This document shows, one piece after another, positions 1 through 8,498 of a stretch of 64,000 nucleotides of DNA. Made by a program: the position numbers and the translations under genes. The DNA is from Hymenobacter siberiensis (GTDB taxonomy: Bacteria > Bacteroidota > Bacteroidia > Cytophagales > Hymenobacteraceae). The first letter of the stretch is position 1; each line of letters opens with the position of its first letter. Below the pieces are notes generated by a model. The model was not told where the DNA came from. It made no database searches and saw nothing but the letters and a program-made list of their open reading frames with translations. The stretch is taken from the NCBI RefSeq assembly GCF_018967865.2, contig NZ_JAHLZY020000001.1, positions 3,658,001 through 3,722,000 of the forward strand, read 5' to 3'.

Positions 1-524
1 AAAACAGGTTTCCGGCAGCCCAGAGAATGGGGTTTAGGCCGGATTAACCCAAAAAAAAGAAAAGCCACGGTGTCGACTGGCGAGAGCCACCCACGAAGCA
101 GCTCTGCCCGGCAAGGCACCCATAAATTTCACAAATAGCATATACCAGAAACACCCAAACGGGTTACGCGACTGGCCCGCCAGCAACGCGGCAGTTGCTA
201 CGTTGGAATCAGACACCCGCACTTTTCTGGACTGGCATTCAGCCGGGCAAGGCACTCAGGCACTCCCAGCCAACACCCTATCCTAACAACAACAGCAACA
301 GCATCCTACCACGGCCACGCGCATGAACGCTGGCAAGCTGGCAAGGTTCGGGGAAAAGCTGGGAGAGGCCAGCCGATTGCCCGATAAGGGGGCGGCTGCG
401 AGGAATTGTATCACGAGATAAGCATAAAGTCAGATTGCCGGGCCACGGCAGCGGCCGGAATCGAGTGGGTATAAGCGACGGGCGCGGCAAATGTTTTTCG
501 CATCCGTCTGGTAATTCAAAAATC
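1..524. other. No recognisable gene
   Basis: I see no convincing gene here. Two short minus-strand open frames (34-255 and 278-490) have no recognisable motif, no signal peptide and a composition unlike the real genes of the window. The stretch could hold the decayed end of a gene outside the window. Confidence 0.5.
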
Positions 525-623
525 CTGTCATTCTGAGCTTGCGAAGAACCTTGTCACGGTCGAATAGCCAGGTTCAAATACGTTCCAGCCGTGATAAGGT
601 CCTTCGCAAGCTCAGGATGACAG
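525..623. repeat. Intergenic inverted repeat (GTCATTCTGAGC family)
   Basis: The left arm begins CTGTCATTCTGAGCTTGCGA and the right arm ends with its imperfect reverse complement; about 30 bases of each arm match around a loop of about 30 bases. It is the first of at least six related palindromes whose arms begin GTCAT.CTGAGC or GTCATGCAGAGC (others at 4590, 18474, 48008, 55932 and 63434). Its left flank holds no gene I can recognise. Confidence 0.8.
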
Positions 624-663
624 ACGCTAAAAAAACCCGTCATAACCAACTACTAAGGCTGCA

Positions 664-1671
664 CTACCGCTCCCACCACTGCGAATTCAGTGGACCGGCG
701 GCTACGTCCATGCGCTGGCCGGGGGCGGGCAGCAGCAGCGGTACTTCGGGCCCGGCGGCTTCGAGCAGGCGTTGCACGGGCTGCCGCCAGGCATGAAAGG
801 CCAAGTTGAACGTGCCCCAGTGCAGCGGCAGCAGCGGGCAGCCGCCCAGCAGCCGGTGGGCCGCGAAGGCGTGGTCGGGGCCCAGGTGGATATCGGCCCA
901 CGCGGGGTCGGCAGCGCCGATTTCCAGCATCGTCAAATCGAACGGCCTGTAGGCCTCCCCTATCTGCCGGAAGCCTTCTTCGAAGGGGCCGGAATCGCCG
1001 CCAAGAAACACTTTGTGCGTTGGCCCGAGCAGGCACCAGGAGGCCCATAGCGTATTATTGCTGGTGAGGCCCCGACCCGAGAAATGCCGGGCCGGCGTAG
1101 CCACCAGCGTAAAATCGTCGCCCAACCGGGCCGATTCCCACCAGCTCAGCTCGGTGATGCTGACGGCGGGTACGCCCCAACGGCGCAGGTGCGCGCCCAC
1201 ACCCAGTGGGCAGAAAAACGGCACGCCCGTGCGGCCCAGCACCCGAATGGCGGCGGGGTCGAGGTGGTCGTAATGGTCGTGCGAGAGGACGACGGCGTCC
1301 AGATTCGGCAGCTTATCCAAAGCCAGCGGCGGGACAAAAAACCGCTTCGGCCCCACCAGCTGCGACGGCGACACCCGCTCGCTCCACACAGGGTCGGCGA
1401 GGATGCGGCGGTCATCGATTTCGAACAGCATGCTGCTGTGGCCCAGCTAGGTGGCGCGCAGGGCCGTGGCCGACACGGGGGCCGCCAGGGCAGCAACATC
1501 GGCCCGGAAAGGACCAAGGGGCTTTTGGGGCTCCCGCTCAGCCTTTTCACACAACCAGCGCTTGAGGAGCACGCCGTAGCCGGAGGGCGGGCCAACACGC
1601 GTGGGCACGGCGTTCTGGTAGATTTTGCCGGTGCGAACGGCTTGCAGGCGGGCGGAGGCTACTGGTTTCAT
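664..1671 (-). pseudogene. Metallo-beta-lactamase-fold hydrolase (UlaG / NAPE-PLD-like), interrupted by an in-frame amber codon
   Basis: Read through, the frame gives about 335 residues of the L-ascorbate-6-phosphate lactonase/NAPE-PLD-like branch of metallo-beta-lactamases. The metal-binding motif SHDHYDHLD is visible and later histidines (PARHFSGR, HWGTF) fit the fold. The amber codon at 1449-1447 (codon 75) falls in 'LRAT*LGHSSMLFEID', where relatives have Trp (TWLGHSS), so a single TGG to TAG change explains it. The downstream part could start at Met 1431, but that would lack the first beta strands. The start at 1671 (MKPVASARLQ) is chosen because everything upstream reads as palindromic repeat. 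The residues downstream of the stop look unmutated, so the lesion is recent or is a sequence error. Confidence 0.8.
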
Positions 1672-1747
1672 CGCGAGCACAGACGAAGCAGCGGCCGCAA
1701 TGTTTGATGAAGGACCGGAAAGCTGTGCTAAAGGTGGGAGCCCCGAA

Positions 1748-1824
1748 CGTGCTTTCCCAGAGTCGTTGCGCCGGTCTGACCGCCTAGGGCGGTCAGACCG
1801 GCGCAACGACTCTGGGAAAGCACG
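1748..1824. repeat. Perfect palindrome with 37-bp arms
   Basis: Arms 1748-1784 and 1788-1824 are exact reverse complements separated by only three bases (TAG). The arm starts CGTGCTTTCCCAGAGTCGTT. It lies between the start of the metallo-beta-lactamase pseudogene and the end of the next minus-strand gene, with no U-tract, so it is a mobile-type palindrome more than a classical terminator. Confidence 0.85.
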
Positions 1825-1853
1825 GCCTGAAGATTCTGCCTTTACGGGCGAGG

Positions 1854-2489
1854 CTAAAAATCGGCTTTTATGCCCAGCGCCAAGGTCAGCAGCTGGCCGA
1901 AGCCCAGGCCGCCGTTGCGGTTATTGAGGTAGCTAGCAAGGTACAAATCGTTACTACCCAGCTCATAATACAGGGATATTTTGCGCGGCTGGCCGGTGGC
2001 CGCCACGGGCGGGGCCAGAAACGTGACGCGGCTGCCCAGCAGCGGCCCATAGCGGGTATCGGTCGAAAACCAGTAGTAGTCGCTGGCGTACTGGCCCTTC
2101 AGCTCGTCGTTGATGGTGCCGTGGGTGTAGCTAAAATACGCGCCCACGGTGAGGGGCACCACCTGGAATTTATCGCCCACCGGCAAGTGGAAGGGCGAAT
2201 ACATGAACTTCAGCGAAGCCAGGCTCAGCGTGGAGCCGGCGTAATACTTTGGCACGTAGCCGATAAGAATATCAGTTTCGAGATGGGTTTTTGAGAATTC
2301 GTAGCCGGCCCCGGCGGCTACCATGCCCAGGCCGCCACCGGTTTGCAAGGCCAGGTGGGCGGGGCGGTACCAGGGCCGCTCGACGCGACGGGCAGCGGGG
2401 GGAATACGGACGGCGGCGGTATCGGGCGGGGTGGCGAAGGCCGGAACACCAGCAACCAGCAAAAGGGCGGAGAACAGGAGCTCTTTCAT
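1854..2489 (-). CDS. Predicted outer-membrane beta-barrel protein, family not recognised
   Basis: This 211-residue protein starts MKELLFSALLLVAGVPAFA, a clear signal peptide, followed by alternating hydrophobic/polar and aromatic-rich segments (YYAGSTLSLASLKFMYS, KISLYYELGSNDLYLASYL) and a C-terminal aromatic residue (KADF), as in outer-membrane beta-barrels. A longer frame begins at 2531, but the start at 2489 gives the signal peptide at the N-terminus. The start overlaps the stop of the upstream phosphoesterase as TAATG, so the two are translationally coupled and probably work together at the envelope. No conserved catalytic motif is visible; the barrel assignment is inferred from sequence pattern. 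Confidence 0.65.
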   Translation of the reverse strand: MKELLFSALLLVAGVPAFATPPDTAAVRIPPAARRVERPWYRPAHLALQTGGGLGMVAAGAGYEFSKTHLETDILIGYVPKYYAGSTLSLASLKFMYSPFHLPVGDKFQVVPLTVGAYFSYTHGTINDELKGQYASDYYWFSTDTRYGPLLGSRVTFLAPPVAATGQPRKISLYYELGSNDLYLASYLNNRNGGLGFGQLLTLALGIKADF

Positions 2490-3319
2490 TAGAACTTGAC
2501 GCGTTTGATGCGAAACTGCTTGTCGCCCCACACGGTGACCACCAGGTAGCGCCGTTCCGAAAAAGCGTCGGAATTAACGTAGGTTACGCCGTCGTTATAA
2601 GGCTGCGTGATGCTGTAGGAATGGTTGTGGCCGTTCATCTCGAACACCAGGTTCGGGGCTTCGTGCAGGGCCTGCACGTAGGGCGTGCGCAGGGCGGGGT
2701 CGAAGTCGTCGTTGGTAGGCGGTACGTGCGAAATCACCACCTGCCGCCGGGCGCCGTCGAAATTGGCCAGCTGGGGTTTCAGCCAGGCCATGTCGGGGGC
2801 GGTACCGTCGAAATTATATTCGCGGCCGTTGGTGTCCACCATGATGAACTTGGTGTTGCCATACACAAACGAGTAGTTGAAGGCCCCGAAAATGTGCTGG
2901 TAGGTAGGCCGGCCATTGCCCACCAAATCATGGTTGCCGATAACCGTGACGTAGGGCACCGTGAGGCGGCGCAGCTTTTCATCCATCCACTGCATTTCGC
3001 GGGCTAGGCCGAAATCGGAAATATCGCCGGCAAGCACCAGGAAGGAGATGCCGGGCTGCTGGTTCACGCTGGCCACCAGGGCCTCGGCCTCGTCGTAAAA
3101 CTGCTGCGAGTCGCCGGTGAAGATGAAGCGCAGCGAATCGCCGGGCGCGAGGGGCCGGGCTTGCAGCTTGGCCAGGTTCTTTTCGGTGAGGTTGGTGAAT
3201 TCTTCGGGGACGCGGTGGTCGTTGGGGCTGAACTCAATGAGGTTACAGCCGGCTAATCCCAGCAGTGCGATGCCGGGCAGCACGTGCCTCCAGCGGCGCA
3301 GATTAGGAAGGAAAAGCAT
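2489..3319 (-). CDS. Calcineurin-like metallophosphoesterase lipoprotein
   Basis: A 276-residue protein with a lipobox (LAGC, Cys25) followed by the full calcineurin-like motif set: GDSQ at 69-72 in place of the usual GDxH, GDISD at 98-102, GNHD at 128-131, SHVPP, and NGHNH near residue 231. It should bind two metal ions and hydrolyse a phosphomono- or diester while anchored to a membrane on the periplasmic or outer face. GDSQ instead of GD.H in block I occurs in some family branches. It overlaps the downstream barrel-type gene by one base (TAATG), which suggests an envelope-linked pair. The substrate cannot be told from sequence. Confidence 0.85.
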   Translation of the reverse strand: MLFLPNLRRWRHVLPGIALLGLAGCNLIEFSPNDHRVPEEFTNLTEKNLAKLQARPLAPGDSLRFIFTGDSQQFYDEAEALVASVNQQPGISFLVLAGDISDFGLAREMQWMDEKLRRLTVPYVTVIGNHDLVGNGRPTYQHIFGAFNYSFVYGNTKFIMVDTNGREYNFDGTAPDMAWLKPQLANFDGARRQVVISHVPPTNDDFDPALRTPYVQALHEAPNLVFEMNGHNHSYSITQPYNDGVTYVNSDAFSERRYLVVTVWGDKQFRIKRVKF

Positions 3320-3419
3320 AATGATAAAACCGGCCCAGGACCGACCAATAAAAACAGAATTAACACATAATCCTCTTTAAACTGATTCTTCCGGGTAAGG
3401 GTTGGAAATTAATTCACTT

Positions 3420-3635
3420 TTAACCTTTGCCTGCCCGATTCCTGCACTGCGGCGGCGGCGCGGGCGAACAGGCCGCACCCTCCACGCCCGCGCCGATGGT
3501 GGACGAGTAGCCCAGCGCCAGAAACGACTCGCCAGACACTTTTGCTTTTGCGCCGGTAGCGGCGGCCGGGAGCTGCACGGCGCAGCCGCTGCAGCAAAAA
3601 ATCAGAAACAACAGCAGCGGGTGCAGCGACATCAT
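3420..3635 (-). CDS. Possible small lipoprotein
   Basis: The frame starting MMSLHPLLLFLIFCCSGC has a hydrophobic segment and a lipobox-like SGC, then about 50 low-complexity residues ending PAPPPQCRNRAGKG. It follows the end of the decayed DinB/MDMPI-like gene. An alternative frame gives another tail (AAAAVQESGRQRLKVN), so a frameshift in the second half is possible. It is weakly supported as a real gene; nothing about its function can be seen. Confidence 0.35.
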   Translation of the reverse strand: MMSLHPLLLFLIFCCSGCAVQLPAAATGAKAKVSGESFLALGYSSTIGAGVEGAACSPAPPPQCRNRAGKG

Positions 3636-3716
3636 GAGTAGTTTGGCAGTAGGCGGCACACGTACGCCGCGCCGCCGGCTGCAGATTGCCCCCGCCCGGT
3701 GCCAGCCCGCTTTCCC

Positions 3717-4596
3717 CTACCCCATCACGGCCACCATGCGCAGGGTTAGGCAGGGCCAGGGCCGCATCGCCGGCTACCTGAGCCTGCTCCCGGGCCTCTG
3801 GTGCGCTCAGGCCTTTGGTGAACAGCTGCCACGCATCGGCCGGGGCCAGCGCGACGATGGCGGCCGGGGTGGCGCCCCCGGGCGGCTGCAGCTGCCAGCC
3901 TCCAGCCGTGCGGGCCAGCTCCCTCCCAGTGCCCACCCGCATTGCCCGTGACGACCACTCGGACCAGCGTGCCCACCGGCGCAGCTACTGCCCGGTACGC
4001 GTGCGGCAAACCCCGCATCATTGTCTCAATAAATGGCTGAAAAAAATGCCGGTTGCATCAGCGGCGCGGTCTGGCCCACAGCGGTGCTGATTGAGCTGCT
4101 GGCGGTGCCATTTCTCGGTGTAGTCGCAGGCCATGTGGAACCAGTTCAGCGACGCGCTTTCGCCGGCCCAGGCTACCGCAAAAGCGGCCGGGGCCCACGG
4201 GTCAAGCGTGTTCAGATAGGCCGTGTATTCGCAACCCGACTGCGCCAGCAGCTCAATCAGCGCCGCCGGACTGAGGCGGCGGGCGGCTCGCACCCAGTCG
4301 GCGTTCAGCCGGTTGAGGTAGGCCACAATGCCGGCGTAGCTGGTATCAGCCGGGGCTTCGCCAAAATGGCCGTCGCGCAACATGGAGAACGTGCGCAGGT
4401 TGCCATCGAGCAAGTGCGCGGCTACGTCCTGCACCGTCCACTCGCGGGCCAGAGTAGGGCGCTGCCAGTCGGCGGGCGTCAGACTTGGCAGCAGCTCCAG
4501 CAGCAGGCGGTCCAGCTCCGGGAAGAGCGGCAGGGTGATGATTGGGGATGGTGGGCGGCATGACAGGCAGGAGCAAGCAAAAAAAGAGAACGTCAT
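3717..4596 (-). pseudogene. DinB / maleylpyruvate-isomerase-like (MDMPI) protein with multiple frameshifts
   Basis: The first part (192 residues in one frame) has the four-helix DinB/MDMPI-N pattern: LDRLLLELLPSLTPADWQRP, then WTVQDVAAHLLDGNLRT with the metal-type His, then WFHMACDYTEKWHRQQ. The remainder is conserved but split over other frames. After a seven-base homopolymer at about 4040-4046 the frame moves to MMRGLPHAYRAVAAPVGTLV; near 3921-3930 it moves again to ELARTAGGWQL...DAWQLFTKGLS; near 3745 a third shift gives LRMVAVMG and a stop at 3717-3719. The N-terminus may also be disturbed: an ATG at 4561 is out of frame with the coding body. Three single-base lesions mean the gene is dead or the sequence has indel errors. 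Confidence 0.7.
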
Positions 4597-4697
4597 ACTG
4601 AGCGCAGCCGAGGCATCTCGCGTGCAATAGTAAATCCAATCGCAAGAAAAGAATTACTACTACACGCGAGATGCCTCGGCTACGCTCGGCATGACGT
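4590..4697. repeat. Intergenic inverted repeat (GTCATACTGAGCGCAGC family)
   Basis: The left arm ACGTCATACTGAGCGCAGCC and the matching right arm flank an AT-rich loop of about 40 bases. The arms continue through a CGAGGCATCTCGCGTG block shared in spirit with copies at 63434 and 55932. It abuts the 5' end of the DinB-like pseudogene. Confidence 0.8.
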
Positions 4698-4713
4698 GCT
4701 TGTTTTGTCCAAA

Positions 4714-4791
4714 TTACCCGATGGCCTGGGCCAGGTCCGCAATCAAGTTCTCGGCTTCTACGATGCATATGCTCAAGCGGATGAGCGGACG
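4714..4791 (-). pseudogene. Remnant of a second cystathionine-lyase-family 3' end
   Basis: The minus strand here encodes LIRLSICIVEAENLIADLAQ followed by AIG and a stop. The intact gene at 5342-6481 ends SLIRLSVGIEDAEDLIADLA followed by QAIG. At the DNA level the two roughly 75-bp blocks (4714-4790 and 5342-5415) differ at scattered positions, so this is an old duplicate and not an assembly echo. Nothing else of the second gene remains upstream; the secreted-protein gene at 4818 sits where its body would be. Confidence 0.7.
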
Positions 4792-4817
4792 CAAGACACA
4801 AGCGTTTAAATAGTCAT

Positions 4818-5342
4818 TCACCAAGGCATTTTCAGCGCGTCCTGCCATTTGGTAAACGCCCCGAACGGCACTTTGGCCCGGCCGTAGCTCAGGGTACCGC
4901 CGGGAATGGCATGGGCAGCACCATCCAGCTGTCGGAAAGCCGTTTTCGCCGGGGCATCGTTCAGGCCAAAATTCAGAGCTGGAAACGCGGTAAAATTCCT
5001 GCCGCCTGGCCCACCCATGAGGTAAACGCCCGTGAGCCTCCACCCAGCGGCCGTGCGCACGGCCCGGATTTTCATCTGTTCGGCCAGCAGCTCGCCCTCC
5101 GCCAGCACCCGGGTCGTGAGCAGGCCGCGCACCGGGTCCAGCGTGTCCGGCACGAAGCCGTTGTTTACCAGATACGTGCGCAAACCGACCAGCACCGAAT
5201 CGGGCCGGGCGGCAGTTTGCACCAGTATCAGGTTGGCCCGGCTGGTGGGCCCGGCGGGGGCTGGGGCGGGCTGCTGGGCCGCCGCTGGCAGCGCCAGCCC
5301 CAGCAGCCCACACAGGGCGGCCGCAATTGAAAAATTCCGCAT
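4818..5342 (-). CDS. Secreted protein of unknown function
   Basis: A 174-residue protein with a signal peptide (MRNFSIAAALCGLLGLALPAAAQ) and a mature domain with the pattern ANLILVQTAARPDSVLVGLR, then GWRLTGVYLMGG. It looks like a small alpha/beta periplasmic domain of the kind common in Bacteroidota, but I do not recognise a named family. The ATG overlaps the stop of the upstream cystathionine-lyase-type gene (TAATG). A duplicated tail of that enzyme lies just downstream, so this gene is bracketed by two copies of the same coding end. Confidence 0.7.
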   Translation of the reverse strand: MRNFSIAAALCGLLGLALPAAAQQPAPAPAGPTSRANLILVQTAARPDSVLVGLRTYLVNNGFVPDTLDPVRGLLTTRVLAEGELLAEQMKIRAVRTAAGWRLTGVYLMGGPGGRNFTAFPALNFGLNDAPAKTAFRQLDGAAHAIPGGTLSYGRAKVPFGAFTKWQDALKMPW

Positions 5343-6481
5343 TACCCGATGGCCTGGGCCAAATCGGCAATCAAATCCTCGGCATCCTCGATGCCCACGC
5401 TCAGGCGGATGAGCGAGTCGCTGAGGCCCGACTTGCGGCGCTGCTCGGCCGGAATACTAGCGTGCGTCATGGTGGCGGGGTGGCCGCTCAGGCTTTCCAC
5501 GCCGCCCAGGCTTTCGGCCAAGGTGAAGTACTGGAATTTCTCGAGCACGGCGATGGCATCCTCCTGCTTATCACCCTTCAGGATGAAAGAAAGCATGCCA
5601 CCGAAATCGCGCATTTGCTTGGCAGCGATGGCGTGGTTGGGATGGTTTTCGAAGCCGGGCCAGTACACTTTCTCCACTTTGGGGTGCTGGCGCAGGTACT
5701 CGGCCACGGCGCGGCCGTTTTCGCAGTGCCGCTGCATGCGGATGTGCAGGGTTTTGAGGCCGCGCAGCACCAGGAAGCAGTCCTGGGGGCCGGGCGTGCC
5801 ACCGCAGGCATTCTGATAGAAGCTCAGGCGCTCGTGCAGCTCGTCGTCGTTCACCACCAGCGCACCCATCACGGTATCGGAGTGGCCGGCCATGTATTTG
5901 GTCAGCGAGTACATCACGATATCGGCCCCGAGGTCCATCGGGGTTTGCAGGTAGGGCGTGCTGAAGGTGTTATCCACGGCCAGCAGCGCACCGCACTCCT
6001 TGGCCACGGCCGAGGCAGCGGCGATGTCGATGATGTTGAGCAGCGGGTTCGTGGGCGTTTCCACCCAAATCAGCTTGGTTTTTTCGCTCACCACGGCCTT
6101 CACGGCTTCCATATCATGCATGGGCACGAAGTGGAATTTGATGCCATAAGGCTCGTACACTTTGGTGAAGAGACGGTAGCTGCCACCGTACAGGTCATTG
6201 GTCGAAATGACTTCGTCGCCGGGTTTCAGCAGCTTCATCACGCAGTCGATGGCGGCCATGCCGGAGGCGAAGGCGATGCCGTGCTTGCCGTTATCGAGGG
6301 CGGCCACGGCGGCCTGCAGCTGCGAGCGAGTGGGGTTGTGGGTACGCGAGTACTCGAAGCCCATATTTTTGCCGGGCGAGGACTGCACGTAGGTCGAAGT
6401 CTGGTAGATGGGCGTCATGATGGCGCCGGTGGCGGGGTCCGGGTGCACGCCGGCGTGAATGGCTTTGGTGGCGAATTTCAT
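5342..6481 (-). CDS. Trans-sulfuration enzyme (cystathionine gamma-synthase / gamma-lyase family)
   Basis: A full-length 379-residue PLP enzyme of the Cys/Met metabolism family. The PLP-binding lysine is K195 in MYSLTKYMAGHSD; YSRTHNPTR, ASGMAAIDCV, ETPTNPLL, VDNTFSTPYLQ and SLGGVESLSGHPATMTHAS are all present. The family members join or split cystathionine in methionine/cysteine interconversion in the cytoplasm. Sequence alone does not separate gamma-synthase from gamma-lyase activity, so no gene symbol is given. The stop overlaps the start of the downstream secreted-protein gene. Confidence 0.93.
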   Translation of the reverse strand: MKFATKAIHAGVHPDPATGAIMTPIYQTSTYVQSSPGKNMGFEYSRTHNPTRSQLQAAVAALDNGKHGIAFASGMAAIDCVMKLLKPGDEVISTNDLYGGSYRLFTKVYEPYGIKFHFVPMHDMEAVKAVVSEKTKLIWVETPTNPLLNIIDIAAASAVAKECGALLAVDNTFSTPYLQTPMDLGADIVMYSLTKYMAGHSDTVMGALVVNDDELHERLSFYQNACGGTPGPQDCFLVLRGLKTLHIRMQRHCENGRAVAEYLRQHPKVEKVYWPGFENHPNHAIAAKQMRDFGGMLSFILKGDKQEDAIAVLEKFQYFTLAESLGGVESLSGHPATMTHASIPAEQRRKSGLSDSLIRLSVGIEDAEDLIADLAQAIG

Positions 6482-6634
6482 GGGTGGGCTGTAGAAGTTG
6501 AGCGGCCGGATGGGCCGCCGGCAAAGGTCGGCGATTAATCGGAAACGGCCCCGGTTGCCGGCTCGACGGCCGTGCCTATCTTACCTGCTGATTTTTTCAA
6601 TTCCTTTCATTCCCCCCTTTTCCCCTGCTCCTAC

Positions 6635-7578
6635 ATGAAGCATTTTCTACTCGCGCTGGCTACCTAGGGCTACCACTGGTGGCCCAGGCTACGCCCAAAC
6701 CACTGCTCACGGCCGCCGACTCGACCGCCCGCCGCACCTTCTACATCGATTCGCTGAACCACGCCCTGCACTACCAGCAGGGCCACGTCACGCTGCCCGG
6801 CGGCATCAGCGAGATTGAGGTGCCCAGCGGTTTTCGCTACCTCGACTCGGCCCAGAGCCGCACGGTACTCACCCGCTACTGGCACAACCCCGACGGCGGC
6901 TCGCTGGGCATGCTGTTTCCCAGCAAGCTGAATCCACTGGATGAAAACAGCTGGGCCTACGTCATCGAATATGACCCCTCGGGCCATGTGAAGGACGACG
7001 ATGCCGACGACATCAACTACGACGACTTGCTGAAGGAAATGCGCGACGATATGGTGGATGCCAACAAGGAGCGCACCGCCGCCGGCTACGAGCCCGTGGC
7101 GCTGGTGGGCTGGGCCTCTTCGCCCTACTACGACAAAACCACGCACACCCTGCACTGGGCCAAAACCCTGAACTTCGGCAACAGCCCCAATAACACGCTG
7201 AACTACAACTTGCGCGTGCTCGGCCGCAAGGGTGTGCTCATTCTGAATGCCGTGGGCTCCGAGCAACAGCTGGCCGACATCAAGGCCAGCATTCCGGGCC
7301 TACTCAGCGCCGTGAGCTTCGCCAAGGGCCAGCAGTACACCGACTTCAAAGCCGGCCTCGACGAGGTGGCCGCCTACGGCATCGGCGGACTGATTGCGGG
7401 CAAAGTGCTGGCCAAAGTGGGCCTGTTTGCCGTGATACTGAAGTTCTGGAAGCTGGGCCTGCTGGCGCTCAGCGGGGCCTGGGCGGGCACCAAGCGCTTT
7501 TTCACCGGCAAAAAGCTGGCCCCCGCCGGCGGCCCCACCCCCGACGACGAGCCCACCGAAGAAACCCCCGAGGCGTAA
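6635..7578 (+). CDS. DUF2167 membrane protein with a frameshifted signal peptide
   Basis: The body from 6679 encodes a DUF2167-type protein: HVTLPGGISEIEVPSGFRYLD, then VLTRYWHNPDGG..GMLFPSKLNP, a long acidic stretch (KDDDADDINYDDLL), then GWASSPYYDKTTHTLHWAK, and a C-terminal hydrophobic helix near residues 245-270. From ATG 6635 another frame encodes MKHFLLALAT then TAG. Adding one C in ACCTAGGG (6662-6669) would join them into MKHFLLALATLGLPLVAQA, a good signal peptide. The coding frame alone can only start at GTG 6679, which gives no signal. The gene is either disabled for export or miscalled by one base. Confidence 0.75.
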
Positions 7579-7615
7579 ATATTTCGTCGCTCCCCCGCTT
7601 TCCACCGTACTTGCA

Positions 7616-7654
7616 GGCCGAAGCCCCGCTGCCAACTGGCGGGGTTTCGGCCTT
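7616..7654. terminator. Hairpin between the DUF2167 and VTT genes
   Basis: AGGCCGAAGCCCCGC and GCGGGGTTTCGGCCT pair around a short loop (TGCCAACTG) between two plus-strand genes. The long stem ends just before the ATG of the next gene and has only a weak T-run, so it may attenuate instead of fully terminating. Confidence 0.55.
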
Positions 7655-7658
7655 CCTT

Positions 7659-8375
7659 ATGTTCCGACTGCTGCGCGAGCTTTTCCAGAAAAACTTCTCC
7701 ACGTTCTTCACCATGTTCCTGCTGGTGGCCGTGCCCCTGCTGGGTTCGGCCTCGCTGCTAACGCTGCTCTACGAAAAGCAGGATTTGCTGGAGCACCTCA
7801 GCGCCGGCCAGGTCGTGCTGTATTTCGTGGTTATTGCCTTCACCATGGCCTTTGCCCTCACGCCTACCACGTTCGTGGCCATCATCACGGGCTACTATTT
7901 CGGGTGGGCGGGGCTGCCGGGCATGGTGCTGGCCTACGCGCTGGCGGCCGCCATCGGCTACGAGCTGGCCAAGCGGCTCGACCACGGCAAGCTGCGCCAC
8001 TTCCTGCATCTGTTTCCCAAGGCCGAGGCCGTGCTGGGCGAGCTGCAAAACCAGAGCTGGCAGCTCATCCTGCTCACGCGCCTCTCGCCCGTGCTGCCGT
8101 TTGCCCTCATGACGTTTGTGCTGGCCATTGTGGGCGTGCCGCGCAAGCGCTTCCTGGCCGCTTCGGTGCTGGGCATGCTGCCGCGCAGCCTGTTCTTCTA
8201 CTGGCTGGGCACGGAAGCCTCCGACGTGCTGGCCCTGCTGAAGGACCCCGACGAAGGCACCCTCAGCAAACTGGTGCTGGTGGGGCTGGTGGCGGCCTCG
8301 CTATTCGGCCTCTATTTTGTCTTCAACCAAGCCCTGAATCGGGTATTGCGCCAAGGCGGCACCGGAAATCAGTAA
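7659..8375 (+). CDS. VTT-domain (TVP38/TMEM64, DedA-like) membrane protein
   Basis: A 238-residue inner-membrane protein with five or six hydrophobic helices. The family signature region FVAIITGYYFGWAGLPGMVL, then the re-entrant segment with the conserved arginine, ILLTRLSPVLPFALMTFVLA, then VPRKRFLAASVLGMLPRS, are clear. DedA/VTT proteins flip or move phospholipids and undecaprenyl phosphate and help maintain the proton-motive force. The start at 7659 (MFRLLRELFQ) is used; a longer frame from 7611 would run through the upstream hairpin. Confidence 0.88.
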   Translation: MFRLLRELFQKNFSTFFTMFLLVAVPLLGSASLLTLLYEKQDLLEHLSAGQVVLYFVVIAFTMAFALTPTTFVAIITGYYFGWAGLPGMVLAYALAAAIGYELAKRLDHGKLRHFLHLFPKAEAVLGELQNQSWQLILLTRLSPVLPFALMTFVLAIVGVPRKRFLAASVLGMLPRSLFFYWLGTEASDVLALLKDPDEGTLSKLVLVGLVAASLFGLYFVFNQALNRVLRQGGTGNQ

Positions 8376-8445
8376 AAATCTCCAGCTGATTATTAGTCAC
8401 TTGCTGCCATCTGCACATTTTTATTGAGGAAAAATGGGCGCGTGG

Positions 8446-8478
8446 TTTGCACAGGCGCTTTTTATCCTCTTACCTTTG
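8446..8478 (+). promoter_or_regulatory. Bacteroidota-type promoter of tRNA-Arg
   Basis: TTTG at 8446-8449, a 21-base spacer and TACCTTTG at 8471-8478 match the Bacteroidota sigma-ABfr pattern TTTG / TAnnTTTG. It lies about 20 bases before the mature tRNA. Confidence 0.75.
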
Positions 8479-8498
8479 TGCTCCCAACACGGGAAAAG

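Noticed and set aside
34..490. Two small minus-strand frames in the first 500 bases
   Set aside because: No motifs, no homologous pattern and no credible start region.
5327..6538. Long plus-strand frame opposite the cystathionine-lyase gene
   Set aside because: Its 403-residue product is a GC-rich shadow with many His/Gly/Val and no motifs; the minus-strand gene explains the region.
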